Assembly: GCF_900169165.1 (NCBI RefSeq)
Contig: NZ_FXYY01000014.1
Span: 29,921-93,920 of the forward strand
DNA from: Brevibacterium linens ATCC 9172
GTDB taxonomy: Bacteria; Actinomycetota; Actinomycetes; Actinomycetales; Brevibacteriaceae
DNA: 64,000 bases
Direction: 5' to 3'
The stretch's first letter is position 1; each line of letters begins with the position of its first letter. Made by a program: the position numbers and the translations under genes. Shown here piece by piece: positions 17,348-26,414 of this stretch. The notes under the pieces are model-generated. The model searched no databases. It had not been told where the DNA came from and worked only from the letters and a program-made list of their open reading frames with translations.

Positions 17348-18082
17348 TCAGCGGCGCTGAAGGAGGTAGGCCAGACACATGTACGGCAGCTCCGCCCTGT
17401 CCGGGATCGGATGTTCGACACGGAGATATTCGCGCAGATTCGATTCGACTCTGTTCCGGGTCTTCTCGTCCGAGCGCAGCCAATAGGAGCGTGTGCGAGC
17501 GAGGTCGACGATTCCATCGACGGAGACCTCCGTTGCGAATTCGACGAGTCTGTTCTCGTTGAGAGTCAGACCGCTGCCGGGCTGAGGCCGGTACTGGGGC
17601 CGGTACACGTCTCCTGCGTGCATGATCCGGCTCAGGCGCAGCACCCAGTCGACACGGACATCGAGCTGGTTGATGAGGATGAGCAGTCGGCCTCCCGGAC
17701 GGAGGATGCGGGCCACCTCGGCGGCGGCTCTCGACTCGTCGAACCAATGCCAGGCCTGTGCGACCGTGACGAGGTCGAAGCTCTCGGCTTCCAGGCCCGT
17801 GGCCTCGGCCGTGCCGACCATGGTGGGCGCAGGATTGCGCTCGAGCGCGGCCGTGTCGGGATCGACGGCGATGAGATCGGTGCCGAGGGCAAGCAGCCGA
17901 CGGCTGAGGATCCCGGTGCCCGCACCGAGGTCGCAGACCTGCAGATCGGACCAACTCCGGTCCCAGCCGGTCAGCGCCAGATCCAGAGCCGTCTGCGGAT
18001 AGCCGGGGCGCACCTCGTCATAGACTCCGGCCTGAGCACCGAAACGGCGCCCGTGTGCGGCCTGCGCGCGTGGTCGCACCAT
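17348..18082 (-). CDS. Class I SAM-dependent methyltransferase
   Basis: The start at 18082 (M-V-R-P) is preceded by AAAGGCAGGGG and is preferred to an upstream ATG at 18139. The 244-aa protein opens with R-R-F-G-A-Q-A-G-V-Y-D-E-V-R-P-G-Y-P, the usual lead-in of this methyltransferase_11 group. It continues with motif I V-C-D-L-G-A-G-T-G, acidic loop A-V-D-P-D, and A-Q-A-W-H-W-F-D. The C-terminus is helical. Substrate is unknown. It is divergent from the aminotransferase. Confidence 0.85.
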   Translation of the reverse strand: MVRPRAQAAHGRRFGAQAGVYDEVRPGYPQTALDLALTGWDRSWSDLQVCDLGAGTGILSRRLLALGTDLIAVDPDTAALERNPAPTMVGTAEATGLEAESFDLVTVAQAWHWFDESRAAAEVARILRPGGRLLILINQLDVRVDWVLRLSRIMHAGDVYRPQYRPQPGSGLTLNENRLVEFATEVSVDGIVDLARTRSYWLRSDEKTRNRVESNLREYLRVEHPIPDRAELPYMCLAYLLQRR

Positions 18083-18211
18083 CTGCCCCTGCCTTTCACC
18101 GAACTTATGTCGGTCGTCCTGGCGACCGCTGCAGACCACTCTAGCGTCGTTGTCAGCCAGCGAGTCGATAGGATGGAGTCAACGGCCCGTTCCCAGCCCT
18201 GAGGAGTCAGC

Positions 18212-19471
18212 ATGTCCGCACCGTCCGATCTCCAGTCCCGACTGGATGAGGCCTCCGCTGCCTATGAGGAATTCGCCTCACGCGGCCTCGACCTCGACAT
18301 CACCCGCGGCAAGCCCGCACCCGAGCAGCTCGACCTCGCCGCCGATCTGCTCACCGCGGTCAGCGGTGACGACGTGTTCACCCCAGGTGGTGTCGACGCT
18401 CGCAACTACGGTGGGCTCGACGGGCTCATCGAACTGCGTGAGATCTTCGCCCCGCTGCTCAAGGTGCCGGCGAATCAGCTGCTGGCCGGAGGCAATGCGT
18501 CGCTGACCTTCATGGCCCAGGCCCTGACCTTCGCGCTCATGCACGGCACAGCAGTCGACGACCGCCCGTGGGGTCGGGGACCGCACAAACTGCTGTGCCC
18601 CGTGCCCGGCTACGACCGTCATTTCACCCTGGCCGAATCCCTCGGATTCGAGCTTCTGACCATCCCGATGGACAACGAGGGACCGGTCATCTCCGAGGCG
18701 CAGCGTCTGGCCGAGGACCCGGCGGTCAAAGGCATGTGGTTGGTGCCGATGTATTCCAATCCGACCGGAATCACCATCACCGAGGCGCGGGCACGGGAGC
18801 TCGCGGCCATGCCGACCGCGGCGGACGATTTCGCTCTGCTGTGGGACAACGCCTATGGGGTGCACCATCTGCGTGAGGACCATCCGGACAATCTCGACAT
18901 CCTCTCTCTGTGCGCCGAGGCAGGCAATCCCGAACGAGCATGGATCTTCGCTTCGACATCGAAGATCACGCATGCCGGTGCCGGTGTGTCGTTCTTCGCA
19001 GGCGGCCCGGCCACGGTCGACTGGATGCGAGCGAACCTCGGGAAGGTCGCGATCGGCCCCGACAAGATCAACCAGCTGCGCCATGTCCGGTTCTTCTCCG
19101 AACCCGCCGGGGTCGAAGAGCATATGCGCAGGCATGCCGAAATCGTCGCCCCGAAGTTCGACGCCGTACTTGCGGCGCTGGAAGACGGCCTCGGATCAGA
19201 TGAACTGGCACAGTGGACCTCACCGGACGGGGGCTACTTCATCACTCTGACGACGATGGAGGGCATCGCGGATCGAGTGGTCAAACTCGCCGGGGAGGCG
19301 GGTGTGAAACTGACGCCGGCCGGAGCCACTCACCCGTACGGACTCGACCCGCACAACAACACCATCCGCATCGCCCCGACGATGCCGACACTCGATGAGG
19401 TCGAACTCGCGGCTCAGGGTCTCGTGGCATGCGTGCGACTGGCCAGCTATGAGAAGCTGCTGGCCGGCTGA
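18212..19471 (+). CDS. Aspartate aminotransferase, class Ic (MocR-like fold I)
   Basis: This 419-aa protein belongs to the fold-I aminotransferases of the Asp_aminotransf (PF12897) group known from Corynebacterium. Visible are D-I-T-R-G-K-P-A near the start, G-G-N-A-S-L-T-F (phosphate-binding turn), P-M-Y-S-N-P-T-G, W-D-N-A-Y (PLP-pairing Asp/Tyr), and S-T-S-K-I-T with the Schiff-base Lys. The conserved C-terminal Arg is in N-N-T-I-R-I-A-P. It transfers amino groups between aspartate and 2-oxoglutarate. The ATG follows TGAGGAG. A very strong terminator follows the gene. Confidence 0.9.
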   Translation: MSAPSDLQSRLDEASAAYEEFASRGLDLDITRGKPAPEQLDLAADLLTAVSGDDVFTPGGVDARNYGGLDGLIELREIFAPLLKVPANQLLAGGNASLTFMAQALTFALMHGTAVDDRPWGRGPHKLLCPVPGYDRHFTLAESLGFELLTIPMDNEGPVISEAQRLAEDPAVKGMWLVPMYSNPTGITITEARARELAAMPTAADDFALLWDNAYGVHHLREDHPDNLDILSLCAEAGNPERAWIFASTSKITHAGAGVSFFAGGPATVDWMRANLGKVAIGPDKINQLRHVRFFSEPAGVEEHMRRHAEIVAPKFDAVLAALEDGLGSDELAQWTSPDGGYFITLTTMEGIADRVVKLAGEAGVKLTPAGATHPYGLDPHNNTIRIAPTMPTLDEVELAAQGLVACVRLASYEKLLAG

Positions 19472-19498
19472 AAGACCTACGCTGCCTGCAGACTTAAA

Positions 19499-19539
19499 AC
19501 AGGTCCGCCCCGAACCGAATGGTTCGGGGCGGACCTGTC
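19499..19539. terminator. Bidirectional terminator, 18-bp stem
   Basis: ACAGGTCCGCCCCGAACC and its exact complement enclose a GAAT loop. It lies between the convergent aminotransferase and hbd genes. Confidence 0.93.
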
Positions 19540-19557
19540 TGGTCCATGGTCGCCGGC

Positions 19558-20412
19558 TCAGTAGTCGTAGAAGCCGCGTCCGGACTTCACACCGAGCAGA
19601 CCGGCATCGACCATACGCGACAGCAGGATCGGCGGTTTCGCGGCCGGATCACCGGTCTCCTCATACATGCTCTGGGCAGCGTAGAGGCAGGTGTCGAGAC
19701 CGACGAGGTCGGCGAGCTTGATCGGGCCCATCGGGTGGGCACAGCCGCCGACCATGCCTGCGTCGATGTCCTCCTTCGTCGCGAACCCGGATTCGAGCAT
19801 CCTCACCGCGCTGAGCAGGTATGGGATGAGCAGGGCATTGACGATGAACCCGGGGCGGTCATCAGCCTGGATCGGGTTCTTCCCGAGCACCTCGGCGACG
19901 AACGAGGTCACGGTGTCACGGACGTCGTCGGCGGTGAGGACCGAGGAGACGATCTCCACCAGCGGCTGCACGGGTGCCGGGTTGAAGAAGTGGACGCCGA
20001 GTACGCGTTCGGGACGCGAGGTCGACTGCGCGAAGCGGATGATCGGCATCGACGAGGTGTTCGACGCGAGAATGGCCTCCGGGTCGGTGACGACCTGGTC
20101 GAGTTCGGCGAAGATCGACTTCTTGATGTCTTCGTTCTCGCTGGCTGCTTCGATGACAAGCTGACGGTCGGCGAGATCGCCGATGTCGGTGGTGAACCGC
20201 AGGCGGCCGAGGGTCTCGTCGCGGGCAGCGGCATCGAGCTTTCCCTTGTCCACGGCGCGGGCCAGGGACTTCTCGATGCGGGCCCGACCGGCGGCCGATG
20301 CCTCCTCGTTGATCTCACGGACGATGACGTCGAGACCGGACTTCGCCAGCACCTCGGCGATTCCGGCTCCCATGAGTCCGCTGCCGATGACGGCTGTGCG
20401 CTGAATGCTCAA
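19558..20412 (-). CDS. 3-hydroxybutyryl-CoA dehydrogenase
   Basis: The 284-aa protein has an N-terminal Rossmann fold (V-I-G-S-G-L-M-G-A-G-I-A) and the family signature around H-F-F-N-P-A-P (catalytic His) with E near 141. S-N-T-S-S-M-P lies just before it, and P-G-F-I-V-N-A-L-L opens the C-terminal dimerisation domain. Size fits the single-function dehydrogenase (Hbd/FadB2/PaaH type), which oxidises 3-hydroxyacyl-CoA with NAD(P). It lies 51 bp after def on the same strand and probably shares the pyc transcript. Which pathway it serves (fatty acid, butyrate or phenylacetate breakdown) cannot be decided here. Confidence 0.9.
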   Translation of the reverse strand: MSIQRTAVIGSGLMGAGIAEVLAKSGLDVIVREINEEASAAGRARIEKSLARAVDKGKLDAAARDETLGRLRFTTDIGDLADRQLVIEAASENEDIKKSIFAELDQVVTDPEAILASNTSSMPIIRFAQSTSRPERVLGVHFFNPAPVQPLVEIVSSVLTADDVRDTVTSFVAEVLGKNPIQADDRPGFIVNALLIPYLLSAVRMLESGFATKEDIDAGMVGGCAHPMGPIKLADLVGLDTCLYAAQSMYEETGDPAAKPPILLSRMVDAGLLGVKSGRGFYDY

Positions 20413-20463
20413 GAACTTCTCCTTCTCAGGTCATTGTGGTCGATGGTGTGCGTATCGATGTGC

Positions 20464-20970
20464 TCAGGACATCCGCGCGAGGAACCAGTCGGCCGAGCGG
20501 ATGGCCTTCATAGCTTCCCGCCGGCGCTCTCCGGGCAGAGTCTGGATGTAGACCTGCCCGTCGAGGTGACCCACCTCGTGCTGGAGCATCTGGGCGAAGA
20601 CCTCCGTGCCCTCGATCTCGATCGGCTGATTCTGCGCATCCACCCCGCGCACCCGAGCGAACTCGTAGCGCGGGGTGGGGAAGAACAGTCCGGGCACGGA
20701 CAGGCAGCCTTCTTCGATGTCACGCAGCTGCCCGCCGAGCTCGACGATCTCCGGGTTGATGACATAGCCGGTGCGACCGTCGAGGTCGTAGCCGAAAGCC
20801 CGCAGGCCGACCCCGATCTGCGGGGCGGCCACGGCCGCACGGCCCTCGGGCCGTGCGGTGTCGACGAGGTCGGCGGCCAGGGCTTCGACGTGATCGTCGA
20901 AGACGGTCACCGTCTCACACCTGCTGCGCAGCACGGGGTCGCCCCATAGCCGGATCTCGCGTTCAGGCAT
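20464..20970 (-). CDS. def: Peptide deformylase
   Basis: The 168-aa protein has the three deformylase motifs. Motif 1 is slightly divergent (G-R-A-A-V-A-A-P-Q-I-G rather than G-x-G-L-A-A-P-Q). Motif 2 is E-E-G-C-L-S-V-P with the metal Cys, and motif 3 is Q-H-E-V-G-H-L-D-G with both metal His and the catalytic Glu. It removes the N-formyl group from new proteins. The start codon overlaps the end of pyc by eight bases, so it is translated after it. The altered motif 1 suggests a secondary copy rather than a housekeeping def next to fmt. Confidence 0.88.
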   Translation of the reverse strand: MPEREIRLWGDPVLRSRCETVTVFDDHVEALAADLVDTARPEGRAAVAAPQIGVGLRAFGYDLDGRTGYVINPEIVELGGQLRDIEEGCLSVPGLFFPTPRYEFARVRGVDAQNQPIEIEGTEVFAQMLQHEVGHLDGQVYIQTLPGERRREAMKAIRSADWFLARMS

Positions 20971-23900
20971 CGATCACCACGACGAGGTCTCCGCCTTCGA
21001 GCTGCTGGACATCAGCGATGGCCACGCGGGAGACGGTTCCGGCCGTCTGCGTGGTGATCGTCGCTTCCATCTTCATGGCTTCGATCGTGGCAATGGTGTC
21101 TCCGACAGCGACCGTGTCACCCTCGTGGACCTGCATGGTCACGACGCCGGCGAACGGGCTGCCGACATGACCGCGGTTGTTCGGGTCGGCCTTCTCCGCC
21201 GTCTTGACTTCGCTTTCGACGGACCGGTCGCGCACCTGCAGCGGACGCAGCTGTCCGTTGAGGGTGAACATGACCGAACGCATTCCGCGTTCGTCGGTTC
21301 CGCCGATGGCCTGGACGCCGATGAGCAGGTTCTTGCCCTTCGCCAGTTCGACGGCGTGTTCTTCGCCGCCGGTGAGGCCGTAGAGGTATTCGGAGGTCTC
21401 GACGACGGACAGGTCCCCGTAGTTCGAGCGCATCGTCCGGAATTCCTTCGTCGGTCCGGGGAACAGCAGCTCGTTGAGCTTGTCCTTCCGCTCCCGGCCC
21501 GGTGACTGCAGGGCTTGGGCATCCGCGGGTTCGAGGTGTTCGACGAGCGGCTTGGCGGAGCGGCCGGCGAGAGCCTTCGTGCGGAACGGCTCGGGCCATC
21601 CGCCCGGAGGGTCACCGAGGTCGCCGCTGAGGAAGCCGATCACCGAATCCGGGATATCGAACTTGTCCGGGTTCTCAGCGAATTCCTCCGGTGAGACGCC
21701 GGCACCGACGAGATGGAGCGCCAGATCGCCGACGACCTTCGACGACGGGGTGACCTTGACGAGGTGGCCGAGGATCGAATCGGCGGCCGCGTACATGTGT
21801 TCGATGTCTTCGAACCGCTCCCCCAGCCCGAGGGCCACGGCCTGCTGCCGCAGGTTCGACAGCTGACCGCCGGGGATCTCGTGGCGGTAGACGCGACCGG
21901 TCGGTCCGGCGAGACCGGATTCGAAGGGTGCGTAGAGTTTGCGCACCGACTCCCAGTAGGGCTCGAGATCGCTGACGGCGTCGAGACTGATGCCTGTGTC
22001 GCGGTCGGTGTTCTCGAACGCGGCGACGAGGGCGGAGAGACTCGGCTGGCTGGTCGTTCCGGCCATGGCCGCCGAAGCGGCATCGACGGCATCGGCCCCG
22101 GCAGCGGCCGCAGCATAGAGGGTGGCCAGCTGGCCGCCGGCGGTGTCGTGGGTGTGGACGTGGACGGGCAGATCGAAGTTCTCCCGCAGAGCCGTCACCA
22201 GCTTGGTCGTGGCAGCAGGGCGCAGCAGACCGGCCATGTCCTTGATGGCGAGAACATGGGCTCCGGCCTCGACGATCTGCTCGGCCAGGCGCAGGTAGTA
22301 GTCGAGCGTGTAGAGCTCTTCGGTCGGGTCGAGGATGTCCGAGGTGTAGCACAGAGCCACCTCGGCCAGCGCCGAGTTCGTTCCGCGCACGGCTTCGATC
22401 GCCGGGCGCATCTGCTCGACGTCGTTGAGCGCATCGAAGACGCGGAAGATGTCGATGCCCGTGCGAGCGGCCTCGTCGACGAAGGCGTCGGTGACCTCGG
22501 TCGGGTACGGGGTGTAGCCGACGGTGTTGCGGCCGCGCAGCAGCATCTGCAGATTGATGTTGGGCACCGCGGCGCGCAGAGCCTCGAGGCGTTCCCAGGG
22601 ATCCTCACCGAGGAAGCGCAGAGCCACATCATAGGTGGCACCGCCCCAGGCCTCGATGCTCAGCAGCTCGGGCGTCATCCGGGACACGTGTGAGGCCACG
22701 GCCAGCAGATCGCGGGTGCGCACGCGGGTGGCGAGCAGTGACTGGTGAGCGTCACGGAACGTCGTATCGGTGACGCCCAGCGCGGTCTGCTCGCGCAGGG
22801 CACGCGCGAAGCCCTCCGGACCGAGCTCGGCGAGGCGGTCGCGGCTGCCGGGGGCGGGAGCCTGCGAGAGGTCGATGTTCGGGAGCTTGTCGCCCGGGCG
22901 GATGCGCAGCCCCGGTTCGCCATGGGGCCGATTGACGGTGACGTCGGCGAGGTAGTCGAGCAGCTTCGACCCGCGGTCGGCGCTCACGCGTGCGTCGAAG
23001 AGCTGCGGGCGCTCTTCGATGAAGGACGTGGAGAGGTCGCCGGCGACGAATGCGGGATCGTCGAGAACGGCCTGCAGGAAGCCGATGTTCGACGACACCC
23101 CGCGGATGCGGAACTCCGCCAGCGCCCGCTTGGCCCGGCCGACGGCCTGAGCGAAGTCCCGGCCGCGGCAGGAGAGCTTCACGAGCATCGAGTCGAAATG
23201 GGGGCTGACGGCGGCACCGGCGTGGACGGTTCCACCGTCGAGGCGCACGCCGGCACCGCCGGCCGAGCGGTAGGCAGTGATCGTTCCGGTGTCGGGACGG
23301 AACGAGTTGGCAGGATCCTCGGTGGTGATGCGGCACTGGAGGGCGGCACCCTTGATGCGCATCTCTTCCTGTCGCAGGCCGATCTCTTCGAGGCCGGCTC
23401 CGGCGGCGATGCGCATCTGAGATGCGACGATGTCGACATCGGTGATCTCTTCGGTCACGGTGTGTTCGACCTGAACGCGCGGGTTCATCTCGATGAACAC
23501 ATGCTTGCCTGCGCGCGGTCCGTCGGTCTCGAGGAGGAACTCCACGGTGCCGGCGTTCTGATAGCCCAGCGCCTTTGCGAACTTCAGGGCATCGGCGTGC
23601 AGGGCGGCCGCGATCTCGGGGTCGAGGTTCGGCGCCGGAGCGATCTCGACGACCTTCTGGTGGCGGCGCTGCACGGAGCAGTCGCGTTCGAAGAGGTGGA
23701 TGGCGTTCGAATCGTTGTCGGCCAGCACCTGGACCTCGATGTGTCGGGGGCGCTGCACGGCCTGCTCGATGAAGACCGTGGGGTCGCCGAAGGCGCCTTC
23801 GGCCTCGCGCATGGCGGCCTTCAGCGCATCCTCGAGCTCGGTCGCCTGAGCCACGCGACGCATTCCGCGGCCGCCGCCGCCTGCGACGGCCTTGACGAAG

Positions 23901-24364
23901 AGCGGGTATTCCATCGATTCGGCATCGGCCAGCAGCTGCGCGATATCGGCCGAGGGTCGTGTCGAGTCGAGCACCGGAATGCCCGCATTGCGTGCGGCCG
24001 CCAGCGCCTGGACCTTGTTTCCCGCCAGTTCGAGCACATCGGCCTTGGGCCCGATGAAGGTGATGCCCGCGTCAGCGCAGGCACGTGCCAGATCGGGGTT
24101 CTCGGAGAGGAATCCGTACCCGGGGTAGATGGCGTCGGCGCCGCTCTCCTTCGCCACCCTCAGCATCTCTTCGACACTGAGGTACGCGCGGACGGGGTGG
24201 CCCTCCTCGCCGATCATGTAGGCTTCGTCGGCCTTCATCCGGTGTTCGGAGTTGCGATCCTCATACGGGAAGACTGCGACGGTGGAGGCTCCGAGCTCAT
24301 AGGCGGCACGGAAAGCGCGGACGGCGATCTCTCCGCGGTTGGCCACGAGGACTTTGGAGAACAT
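20963..24364 (-). CDS. pyc: Pyruvate carboxylase
   Basis: The 1133-aa protein is a full single-chain pyruvate carboxylase. Residues 1-450 are the biotin carboxylase (V-L-V-A-N-R-G-E-I-A-V-R at the start, G-G-G-G-R-G-M-R ATP-grasp loop, and N-P-R-V-Q-V-E-H-T). About 525-800 form the carboxyltransferase TIM barrel (D-T-T-F-R-D-A-H-Q-S, with metal-binding H-V-H-T-H-D). Then comes the PYC/OADA domain, and about 1065-1133 the biotinyl domain with E-A-M-K-M-E and biotinyl Lys near 1098. It makes oxaloacetate from pyruvate, bicarbonate and ATP. It is first in a pyc-def-hbd unit. Confidence 0.97.
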   Translation of the reverse strand: MFSKVLVANRGEIAVRAFRAAYELGASTVAVFPYEDRNSEHRMKADEAYMIGEEGHPVRAYLSVEEMLRVAKESGADAIYPGYGFLSENPDLARACADAGITFIGPKADVLELAGNKVQALAAARNAGIPVLDSTRPSADIAQLLADAESMEYPLFVKAVAGGGGRGMRRVAQATELEDALKAAMREAEGAFGDPTVFIEQAVQRPRHIEVQVLADNDSNAIHLFERDCSVQRRHQKVVEIAPAPNLDPEIAAALHADALKFAKALGYQNAGTVEFLLETDGPRAGKHVFIEMNPRVQVEHTVTEEITDVDIVASQMRIAAGAGLEEIGLRQEEMRIKGAALQCRITTEDPANSFRPDTGTITAYRSAGGAGVRLDGGTVHAGAAVSPHFDSMLVKLSCRGRDFAQAVGRAKRALAEFRIRGVSSNIGFLQAVLDDPAFVAGDLSTSFIEERPQLFDARVSADRGSKLLDYLADVTVNRPHGEPGLRIRPGDKLPNIDLSQAPAPGSRDRLAELGPEGFARALREQTALGVTDTTFRDAHQSLLATRVRTRDLLAVASHVSRMTPELLSIEAWGGATYDVALRFLGEDPWERLEALRAAVPNINLQMLLRGRNTVGYTPYPTEVTDAFVDEAARTGIDIFRVFDALNDVEQMRPAIEAVRGTNSALAEVALCYTSDILDPTEELYTLDYYLRLAEQIVEAGAHVLAIKDMAGLLRPAATTKLVTALRENFDLPVHVHTHDTAGGQLATLYAAAAAGADAVDAASAAMAGTTSQPSLSALVAAFENTDRDTGISLDAVSDLEPYWESVRKLYAPFESGLAGPTGRVYRHEIPGGQLSNLRQQAVALGLGERFEDIEHMYAAADSILGHLVKVTPSSKVVGDLALHLVGAGVSPEEFAENPDKFDIPDSVIGFLSGDLGDPPGGWPEPFRTKALAGRSAKPLVEHLEPADAQALQSPGRERKDKLNELLFPGPTKEFRTMRSNYGDLSVVETSEYLYGLTGGEEHAVELAKGKNLLIGVQAIGGTDERGMRSVMFTLNGQLRPLQVRDRSVESEVKTAEKADPNNRGHVGSPFAGVVTMQVHEGDTVAVGDTIATIEAMKMEATITTQTAGTVSRVAIADVQQLEGGDLVVVIDA

Positions 24365-24522
24365 AGGTGTCTCTCACTTCTGTATCGGCCGCACTGGGCG
24401 ACTGGTCGACAAGCTGTCGGAAACATACTCTACAAGTGACCTGGAACACCCCTGCGCCCGGGGGTCGACTTTGGACTGAGACGTGAGTCTCGGCGTGGTC
24501 GGCACGGCTCGGCAGCCGCCGA

Positions 24523-24534
24523 TACGTTAACGTA
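24523..24534. promoter_or_regulatory. 12-bp perfect palindrome at the ParA-like gene start
   Basis: TACGTTAACGTA is fully self-complementary and ends five bases before the GTG start at 24540. It includes TACGTT in a plausible -10 position, so it could be promoter, operator or both. No regulator is known for it. Confidence 0.4.
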
Positions 24535-24539
24535 GGAGC

Positions 24540-25385
24540 GTGCTTGTCCTCAGTATCAGCAGCCTCAAAGGCGGAGTCGGTAAGACATCCGTGACGCTCG
24601 GTCTGGCCTCGGCGGCCTACAACAGAGGAATTCCCACTCTGGTCGTCGACATGGACCCGCAGGCGGACTCGTCGACCGGCCTCGATGTGCCGACCTCGAC
24701 GCGTGTCGACATCGCCGATGTGCTCGCTGCTCCGAAGTCCCAGAAGATCCTGTCCGAGGCGATCATCCCCTCCGGGTGGGTCGGAGACCGGCTCGGCCAC
24801 CTCGACGTGATCTCCGGTTCTCCGCGCGCTGCGGAATTCGATCGGCCTTCACTGTCCGAGCGCTATCTGCGCCGACTCGAAGACGCCCTGACGCGGATCG
24901 CCAAAGGCTACCGGCTCGTCCTCATCGACTGTCCGCCCAGCCTCAACGGCCTGACCCGCACGGCGTGGACGGCGAGCAATCGCGTCGCGGTCGTGACCGA
25001 GCCCAGTCTGTTCTCCGTCGCGGCCGCCGATCGGGCCCTGCGCGCGACCGATGAGCTGCGGCAGCGCGGTGCCTCCGACCTGCAGCCTCTCGGACTCGTC
25101 GTCAACCGGGTGCGGGCCGGTTCGACCGAACACGACTATCGCATCCAGGAGATGCGTGAGATGTTCGGTCCGCTCGTGCTCAATCCCCCTCTGGCCGAAC
25201 GCGCGGTCATGCAGCAGGCTCAGGGTTCGGCGCGACCGATCCACTCCTGGCCCGGCAAACCGGCTGAAGAGGTCGCCGGCTCGTTCGACGCTCTTTTGGA
25301 GCGTGCGCTGCGCTCGGAGAACATCCGGGGCCGACGCGGTGCGGCCCCGGCCAAGAACGGCGCTCAGCAGACCGAGAAGAAGTGA
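24540..25385 (+). CDS. ParA-family ATPase, orphan
   Basis: From GTG 24540 the 281-aa protein shows the deviant Walker A S-L-K-G-G-V-G-K-T-S near residues 8-17, D-M-D-P-Q-A-D (A'), and L-I-D-C-P-P-S (Walker B) near 122. The basic C-terminal tail (R-G-R-R, K-K) may bind DNA. Such ATPases position chromosomes, plasmids or protein cargo. There is no parB and no parS-like site nearby, and it is not beside scpAB, so its partner is unknown. The GTG lies about five bases from a palindrome with a plausible -10, so the mRNA may be leaderless. Downstream and convergent is the ResR-type regulator. Confidence 0.85.
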   Translation: MLVLSISSLKGGVGKTSVTLGLASAAYNRGIPTLVVDMDPQADSSTGLDVPTSTRVDIADVLAAPKSQKILSEAIIPSGWVGDRLGHLDVISGSPRAAEFDRPSLSERYLRRLEDALTRIAKGYRLVLIDCPPSLNGLTRTAWTASNRVAVVTEPSLFSVAAADRALRATDELRQRGASDLQPLGLVVNRVRAGSTEHDYRIQEMREMFGPLVLNPPLAERAVMQQAQGSARPIHSWPGKPAEEVAGSFDALLERALRSENIRGRRGAAPAKNGAQQTEKK

Positions 25386-25520
25386 ACGCTTGAGCCGCTG
25401 CTCCCCCAGCAGATCGTCGACTGCCGCCCCGAACCCAGGTTCGCGGCGGCAGTTCTGCAGTTGATGAGAACTCTCAGGTCGCGATCGGAGCGACCGCGTT
25501 CGGAACGACCCAGCCAAGAA

Positions 25521-25557
25521 CCGAGGCGGCCCGCTCGATCTGAGCGGGCCGCCTCGG
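25521..25557. terminator. Bidirectional terminator between parA-like and resR-like genes
   Basis: CCGAGGCGGCCCGCTC and its exact complement enclose a GATCT loop. A second, weaker hairpin (ACTGCCGCC arms) lies at 25420-25453. Confidence 0.9.
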
Positions 25558-25583
25558 TGGTGGTGCAGAAACTCTGTCGGCTG

Positions 25584-26165
25584 TCAGCCGGACTTGCGTG
25601 CGCGTCGTGCTGCGAGTTCGTCCATGGCTTCGAGCGCCGCATCGTCTTCGGGAATGCGTTCGCTCGGGAATTCGGAGAGCGTTCCCTCGACTTCGTTCCA
25701 GACGCGCCCCACGGCGATCCCGAAGACGCCCTGACCACCCTGGAGGAGGTCGACGACCTCATCGGGTGACGTGCATTCGAAGACGCTCGCGCCGTCGGAC
25801 ATGAGAGTGATCTGGGAAAGATCCTCGACGCCGCGAGAGCGCAGGTGCTCAACCGCCGTGCGGATCGACTGCAGCCCGACGCCGGTGTCGAGGAGTCGCT
25901 TGACGATCTTGAGGACGAGGATGTCACGGAAGCTGTAGAGCCGCTGGCTGCCGGATCCGGTCGCATTGCGGATCGACGGGGTCACCAGATCGGTGCGCGC
26001 CCAGTAATCGAGACGACGATAGCTGATGCCGACGACCTTGCAGACGGTGGGACCACGGTAGCCGGCCTCTTCATCGAGCACGGGCAGATCATCATCGAAC
26101 AGCAGGCCCTGGGCCGCTGACGGCATCGGCGTCATGTCGACGCTTTCATGACTTGAGCGGTTCAC
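25584..26165 (-). CDS. MerR-family regulator of the ResR (Rv1830) type
   Basis: The strong AAAGGAGGA (26172-26180 on the complement) fixes the start at GTG 26165, giving 193 aa, although the frame is open further upstream. The wing-helix MerR domain includes V-G-I-S-Y-R-R-L-D-Y-W-A-R-T and S-G-S-Q-R-L-Y-S-F-R-D-I. Then come V-K-R-L-L-D-T-G-V and the characteristic E-V-V-D-L-L-Q-G-G-Q-G-V-F-G-I-A-V segment, as I recall it from mycobacterial Rv1830. That protein was linked to growth control and recovery from dormancy. Here it sits next to an orphan ParA rather than beside garA/ftsR. Confidence 0.85.
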   Translation of the reverse strand: MNRSSHESVDMTPMPSAAQGLLFDDDLPVLDEEAGYRGPTVCKVVGISYRRLDYWARTDLVTPSIRNATGSGSQRLYSFRDILVLKIVKRLLDTGVGLQSIRTAVEHLRSRGVEDLSQITLMSDGASVFECTSPDEVVDLLQGGQGVFGIAVGRVWNEVEGTLSEFPSERIPEDDAALEAMDELAARRARKSG

Positions 26166-26414
26166 ACCGACTCCTCCTTTAAGTCCCTGGGGGAAGCGAA
26201 GGTCGCTTGGAAGGACCGAGAACATAGTCATTCTAGCCCTCTTCCCAGCGAACCTACAGTGGGATTCAACAACTCCAAGTTATTCTGCCGTCCCGGCCAG
26301 GACAAACACCCCGAGGTAACAATTTCCGCGTGTCGCTGTTACCGCAGTATTCGAACATGTCACATGGATGTCATTCAGGCGGCTGAGGGTGGGCCGAGGC
26401 GAGGAATCAGGGAA

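Noticed and set aside
19519..20949. Rightward 476-aa frame opposite hbd and def
   Set aside because: It runs through a terminator and two intact genes on the other strand and has no recognisable motif.
22745..24439. Rightward 564-aa frame opposite pyc
   Set aside because: Composition is Gly/Asp/Glu/Arg-rich shadow sequence and the region is fully explained by pyruvate carboxylase.
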